From: Euryarchaeota archaeon Ods02 | GTDB taxonomy: Archaea; Halobacteriota; Halobacteria; Halobacteriales; Halorutilaceae | Assembly (NCBI GenBank): GCA_028751075.1 | Contig: JAQZDA010000010.1 | Coordinates: 1 to 64,000, forward strand | DNA: 64,000 bases | Direction of reading: 5' to 3' | Shown here: one piece after another, positions 60,821-64,000 of the stretch | Numbering within the stretch: position 1 is the first letter of the stretch | Layout of the letters: each line of letters starts with the position of its first letter | Position numbers and translations under genes: made by a program | The notes under the pieces: model-generated | What the model was told of the DNA's origin: nothing | Databases searched by the model: none | Seen by the model: the letters and a program-made list of their open reading frames with translations, nothing else

Positions 60821-61666
60821 ATGGCTATGGAAGCTTCGGACGTACACGAGGTGGAGGTCTATGACGCGGAGGACTTCGTGAAGTCGAACGTCTTCGAGAC
60901 GGAGAACTTCTTCTGCGACGTATACTGCTTCGAAGAAGGTCAGACGCAGGAGCCGCACGTACACGACGGATGCGACAAGGTGTATCAGGTTCTGGAGGGG
61001 GTGGTTAAGGTGTCGGTGGGTGACGAGTCGATGGTGCTGGAGGACGGCGGTGCGGTGCTGGCGTCCGCCGGCGAACGCCACGGAGTCGAAGCGGTCGAAA
61101 GGTCGCGTCTCCTGGTGTATATGTCGCCGCATCCCGCTTACCAGGAGAATGACTGCGGCCACGACGACGTAGCTTACGACGCACACGGTTTCGAGGAACG
61201 CTCACTGGATTTCGGGTTCGTCACCGTGTCGTCGTCCCGTGAGGAAGAGGAAGACGCCAGCGGGGCGAGGGCGAAGGAGATGATCGAGGACGCCGGACAC
61301 AGTGTGGAGGACTACCGTGTGGTCGGAGACGACGCCGGCGAGATAACCGAGGCGGTGGAGTCCTGTCTCGACGGCTGTGACCTAGTGGTGACGTCGGGCG
61401 GTACGGGGTTGACGGACGACGACGTCACCGCGGAGACCCTCCGGGAGCTGTTCGACAGAGAGGTAACTGGTTTCGGCGAGGAGTTCCGGCGGCGTAGCGT
61501 GGAGGACGTCGGCACCGCGGGGATGCTGTCGGACGCCACCGCAGGAGTCGTCGACGACTCCCTAGTGTTCGTGCTGCCAGGCAGCGTGGGAGCGGTGGAG
61601 ACCGGTCTGTCGCTGGCTCTCCCGGAGGCGGGTCACATGGTCGGACTCGTGGGGAGGGAACGATGA
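60821..61666 (+). CDS. Cupin-MoaB fusion (molybdopterin adenylyltransferase)
   Basis: A 281-residue two-domain protein. The N-terminal cupin (about 1-110) has PHVHDGCDKVYQVLEG as motif 1 and GERHGVEA as motif 2, giving a likely metal-binding His set. The C-terminal MoaB/MogA domain (about 126-281) has VTSGGTGLTDDDVTAE, GFGEEFRRRSVEDVGTAGMLSDATAGV and FVLPGS, which bind and adenylylate molybdopterin. Fusion to a cupin is unusual. It lies 33 bases after moeA2 and overlaps the FKBP gene by four bases. Confidence 0.88.
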   Translation: MAMEASDVHEVEVYDAEDFVKSNVFETENFFCDVYCFEEGQTQEPHVHDGCDKVYQVLEGVVKVSVGDESMVLEDGGAVLASAGERHGVEAVERSRLLVYMSPHPAYQENDCGHDDVAYDAHGFEERSLDFGFVTVSSSREEEEDASGARAKEMIEDAGHSVEDYRVVGDDAGEITEAVESCLDGCDLVVTSGGTGLTDDDVTAETLRELFDREVTGFGEEFRRRSVEDVGTAGMLSDATAGVVDDSLVFVLPGSVGAVETGLSLALPEAGHMVGLVGRER

Positions 61667-62253
61667 CCACCGGAGACGGAGGCGGCAGTGACGACGTGGT
61701 CCACGAGGGTCAGGTCGCGGTCATCCATTTCGTAGGACGGGTTGCGGAGGGCTCCAGCGAGGGTGAGGTCTTCGACACTACGGACGTCGACGTAGCTATG
61801 GATGAGGGTATCTACCACGACTACCGTGACTACAAACCCCTGGAGTTCCGCGTCGGCAAGGGCAAGGTTCTGGAGGCGTTGGACGAAGCTGTCGTCGGGA
61901 TGAGTCCGGGGGATGTTAAGACAGTGGAGGCGTCTCCGGAGGAGGCGTACGGTGAACGCGACCCCGACAGGGTGGTGGAGTACCCGAGGAGCGGTTTCGA
62001 CGATGAGGAGCAGGAGGAGCTGGAGGAGGACAGTCTCGTGGGTCTCGACGACGGTACGACGGGATGGATCGTGGAGCTCAACGAAGACACCGTGACCGTG
62101 GACTACAACCACGAGCTATCCGGTAGACGCGTGGAGTTCGAGATCCGCTTGCTCGGTGTTCACGGAGAACCCGGTGACGAGTCCGCGCGCTCCTGGGAGA
62201 AGAAGAAAGGAAGTCCCAGGGACGTGGAGGACTCGGCTGACGGAGCAAACTGA
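61663..62253 (+). CDS. FKBP-type peptidyl-prolyl isomerase (SlyD-like)
   Basis: Prolyl isomerase/chaperone. FKBP domain with an inserted flap, as in archaeal SlyD-like proteins: VAVIHFVGRVAEGSSEGEVFDTT, PLEFRVGKGKVLEALDEAVVGMSPGDVKTVEASPEEAYGE, then a linker and NHELSGRRVEFEIRLL. The C-terminal 35 residues are charged and not conserved. Length 196. Coupled to the cupin-MoaB gene, so it may assist folding of a molybdoenzyme; this is inference. Confidence 0.92.
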   Translation: MTTGDGGGSDDVVHEGQVAVIHFVGRVAEGSSEGEVFDTTDVDVAMDEGIYHDYRDYKPLEFRVGKGKVLEALDEAVVGMSPGDVKTVEASPEEAYGERDPDRVVEYPRSGFDDEEQEELEEDSLVGLDDGTTGWIVELNEDTVTVDYNHELSGRRVEFEIRLLGVHGEPGDESARSWEKKKGSPRDVEDSADGAN

Positions 62254-62283
62254 GGTACTGGTGGACCAGAGGACGACGTTTGG

Positions 62284-62390
62284 GGTCGACGAGGATGCGG
62301 GCTGAGACGTAGGGCCGCGAGGAACTGGACTGAGATGACGGCCGACGGTGGATGATGAGACGTGGTCGACGGGGATGCAGGCTGAGACGT
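62284..62390. repeat. Imperfect approximately 80-bp tandem repeat in convergent gap
   Basis: GGTCGACGAGGATGCGGGCT... at 62284-62310 recurs at 62364-62390 with two changes (27 bp, 80 bp apart), and a partial GATGAGACGT lies between. The 260-bp gap separates the FKBP gene from the convergent molybdoenzyme gene; no gene is seen in it. Confidence 0.6.
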
Positions 62391-62410
62391 CTGATAACGG
62401 TGGCGACTGA

Positions 62411-62432
62411 TAGAAAGGTGGTCCACTTTCTA
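62411..62432. terminator. Near-perfect palindrome between convergent genes
   Basis: TAGAAAG-G-TGG-T-CCA-CTTTCTA forms a 10-bp stem with one bulged G. Its place between converging transcripts suggests a bidirectional terminator, though no long T-run follows. Confidence 0.35.
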
Positions 62433-62513
62433 CCGGTGCTATTCCGCGAGTAACGACGAGTTAACGCGAAGAAGAAAGAAGAGCTAGCGGTACGAATCCG
62501 GGGTTCGTCCGGC

Positions 62514-64000
62514 CTACACGTTCTCGACGGTGACGTCGACGTCGTGGGGTTGGCTGGCGATGTTGCAGTAGCCGCCTTCCTCCCAGGGGAAGACCTCGTT
62601 CTCGCGGTCGATGGTGACGATCTCTTCGGCTTCCGCCTGTTCTGAGAGGGTCCGCGGCTGCCGGCGTCCACGGGTGTCGGTGGCGCGTGACGCCAGCGTG
62701 TACTCGCCTTCCTCCTCGGGCTCCCACATGTAACGGAACATCCGCCATCCGTAGGGTTCGCCGTTCGCGCCGAAGAACTCGGCTTCCTCCCAGGTCTCGC
62801 CTCCGTCGGTTGAGACCTCTACCATGTCGACCTCTTCGCTGTCGCCGCACCAGGCGACACCGGTGACCTCTATCATGCCGTCTTCTTCACGGGGTTCGAC
62901 GGTGGAGTCGAGGCCGGGGTAGCCTATCAACGACTTCACCAGCTGTTCGTAGATGTACGGCGGCCAGTCGACGTCTTCGTCATCGGCCTCCATGTCCCAC
63001 TGGTCCCAGGTGTCGTACTCGTCTATCTCCGCGACACGCGTCGACTCCTGTCCATCCCATTTCATCCGGTAGCTGTTCTGCTGCCAGTGGACGTACTGCT
63101 CCTCCCAGTCGGTGGCTTCGTCTTCGTCGAGGTCCTCGTGGAACCGGTCGGTGTCGTTACCTATCAGCATCCTCTCCATCACCTTGAGCTCGGTCACCCA
63201 TTTTACGTTGTTGTTGCCGTACCAGCCGGGTACGACGATCCGTACAGGGTGGCCGTGGTCGGCGGTCATCTGCTCGCCGTTGTGTTCGTATGCGAGGATG
63301 CAGTCCTCCATCACCTTGCTCATGGGGATGGAGCGCGCGAAGATACGTACGTCGTCGGGGTCGACGTCGGCGGTCAGGTGGTCGTTGCCCGCGACCATGA
63401 GCCACATGCCGTCGCCTGTCTCGGCTCCGTAGTCCTCGAGCACCTCGCTCAAGGGGGCGCCCGTCCAGTCGCCGTTTCCGACGGCTCCGAACCTCCATGG
63501 GTTGCCGCCGGGTGTCGGGTCGAAGTACGAGCGGCCGTTGCCGGAGCACTGCATCGTGTGAGTCACGGTCTCGGTGGAGTACTCGTCCTTGAGGTCGGCG
63601 ACGGTCAACGTCTCCGTTTCTCCGTCTCCTAGCTCGAGCTCTATCTCCCATTCCTCGTCCTCGCCGTCGAAACGTGGCGCGGAGTAGTGGTTGCGGATGT
63701 AGTGCTCTTCGGGGGGAGTTAGGAACTGGTCGTCGTAAGTGGAGCGTTCCCTGGCTTCCGCGTTCCCCGGCGCTACGTCGTGGAACAGCAGCCCTGGGAA
63801 GTCGTCTTCGTCTATGTCTCTCGCCGCCTGTATAGACCGAGTCATCGCGTCGACTTCATCTACGTCGTCGTCTACGTCGTCGTCGACGGGTTCTTCTCTG
63901 TCTATACAGCCGGTTATGACTCCGGTACCCGCTACCGCACCGGTCGCCGCGAGGAACCTCCGACGTCCCACGTATCTGTCGGCGTCGGTTACGCGTCTTT
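62514..64000 (-). CDS. Tat-exported sulfite-oxidase-family molybdoenzyme, start beyond window
   Basis: Molybdopterin enzyme of the sulfite oxidase/MsrP fold. A twin-arginine signal GRRRFLAATGAVAGTGVITGC ends in a lipobox, so the mature protein is probably an exported lipoprotein. An acidic linker follows. The Mo-ligating Cys is in VTHTMQCSGNGRSYFDP, followed by the oxidoreductase domain with DHGHPVRIVVPGWYG, and a Mo-co dimerisation domain (about 340-480) with EVSTDGGETWEEA. A GTG at 63971 would give 485 residues, but the frame stays open to the window edge with good coding sequence (RRVTDADRYV), so the true start is probably outside. It faces the molybdenum-cofactor genes, its likely supplier. 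Confidence 0.9.
   Translation of the reverse strand, partial: RRVTDADRYVGRRRFLAATGAVAGTGVITGCIDREEPVDDDVDDDVDEVDAMTRSIQAARDIDEDDFPGLLFHDVAPGNAEARERSTYDDQFLTPPEEHYIRNHYSAPRFDGEDEEWEIELELGDGETETLTVADLKDEYSTETVTHTMQCSGNGRSYFDPTPGGNPWRFGAVGNGDWTGAPLSEVLEDYGAETGDGMWLMVAGNDHLTADVDPDDVRIFARSIPMSKVMEDCILAYEHNGEQMTADHGHPVRIVVPGWYGNNNVKWVTELKVMERMLIGNDTDRFHEDLDEDEATDWEEQYVHWQQNSYRMKWDGQESTRVAEIDEYDTWDQWDMEADDEDVDWPPYIYEQLVKSLIGYPGLDSTVEPREEDGMIEVTGVAWCGDSEEVDMVEVSTDGGETWEEAEFFGANGEPYGWRMFRYMWEPEEEGEYTLASRATDTRGRRQPRTLSEQAEAEEIVTIDRENEVFPWEEGGYCNIASQPHDVDVTVENV

Overview
The window is archaeal and almost certainly haloarchaeal (class Halobacteria or a close sister lineage). The evidence is as follows. 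The proteins are strongly acidic. RNA polymerase has split A'/A'' and B'/B'' subunits plus subunit H. PurN-PurH and FolC-FolP occur as fusions. There is a HalX-domain response regulator, an MTH865-family protein and PGF-CTERM (archaeosortase) surface proteins. Translation and export proteins are of archaeal type: L39e, L31e, aIF6, L18Ae, prefoldin, FtsY, SRP19, NMD3, RadA, Pus10 and PAN. Many promoters have a TATA element about 27 bp ahead of the start codon, which implies leaderless mRNAs. The first 76 bases are pure C and look like a contig-end artefact.

Layout. 0.1-3 kb: divergent thiol-oxidation pair (DsbA-like/DsbB), then rsmA and a HemK-like methylase. 3-7 kb: purine and folate fusion enzymes. 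7-14 kb: PAN, argS, a SIMPL protein, Mrp ATPase, guaB and a small winged-helix protein. 14-19.5 kb: acyl-CoA ligase, acyl-CoA dehydrogenase, MTH865 protein, pus10 and a DUF2062 membrane protein. 19.6-27.4 kb: rpoH-rpoB2-rpoB1-rpoA1-rpoA2. 27.5-32.8 kb: NADH dehydrogenase-like flavoprotein, regulator, lipoprotein, serS and a GLUG-repeat surface protein. 32.8-37.2 kb: rpl39e-rpl31e-eif6, a secreted serpin, then rpl18a-pfdA-ftsY. 37.2-42.6 kb: sucCD with a PHP protein, and two tandem PGF-CTERM paralogues. 42.7-50.4 kb: methyltransferase, HalX regulator, msrA behind tRNA-Gly(CCC), rnhB, secFD, nmd3 and radA. 50.4-55.6 kb: phosphatase, membrane protein, PhoU-like regulator, srp19-PHP-gar1, GIDE-like protein and ppa. 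55.6-64 kb: a molybdenum-cofactor island (moaC, tfx, two moeA, cupin-MoaB fusion) facing a Tat-exported sulfite-oxidase-family molybdoenzyme.

The genes mostly form housekeeping blocks: transcription (rpo), protein targeting and folding (secFD, srp19, ftsY, pfdA), RNA maturation (pus10, gar1, nmd3, rnhB), C1/purine supply, and molybdoenzyme assembly beside its likely client.

The most unusual points are: a serpin inside the conserved ribosomal/aIF6/prefoldin/FtsY cluster; an approximately 119-residue charged tail on RpoB'' at the B''/B' split; a cupin-MoaB fusion; a 73-bp duplication that breaks a membrane protein gene; an in-frame stop in sucD; a homopolymer frameshift in an alpha/beta hydrolase; a repeat-spacer-repeat element of 38-38-38 bp; covarying hairpins upstream of tRNA-Gly; and tandem surface-protein paralogues with blocks of identical DNA. 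Several gene breaks could be sequencing or assembly errors, and each is flagged as such.
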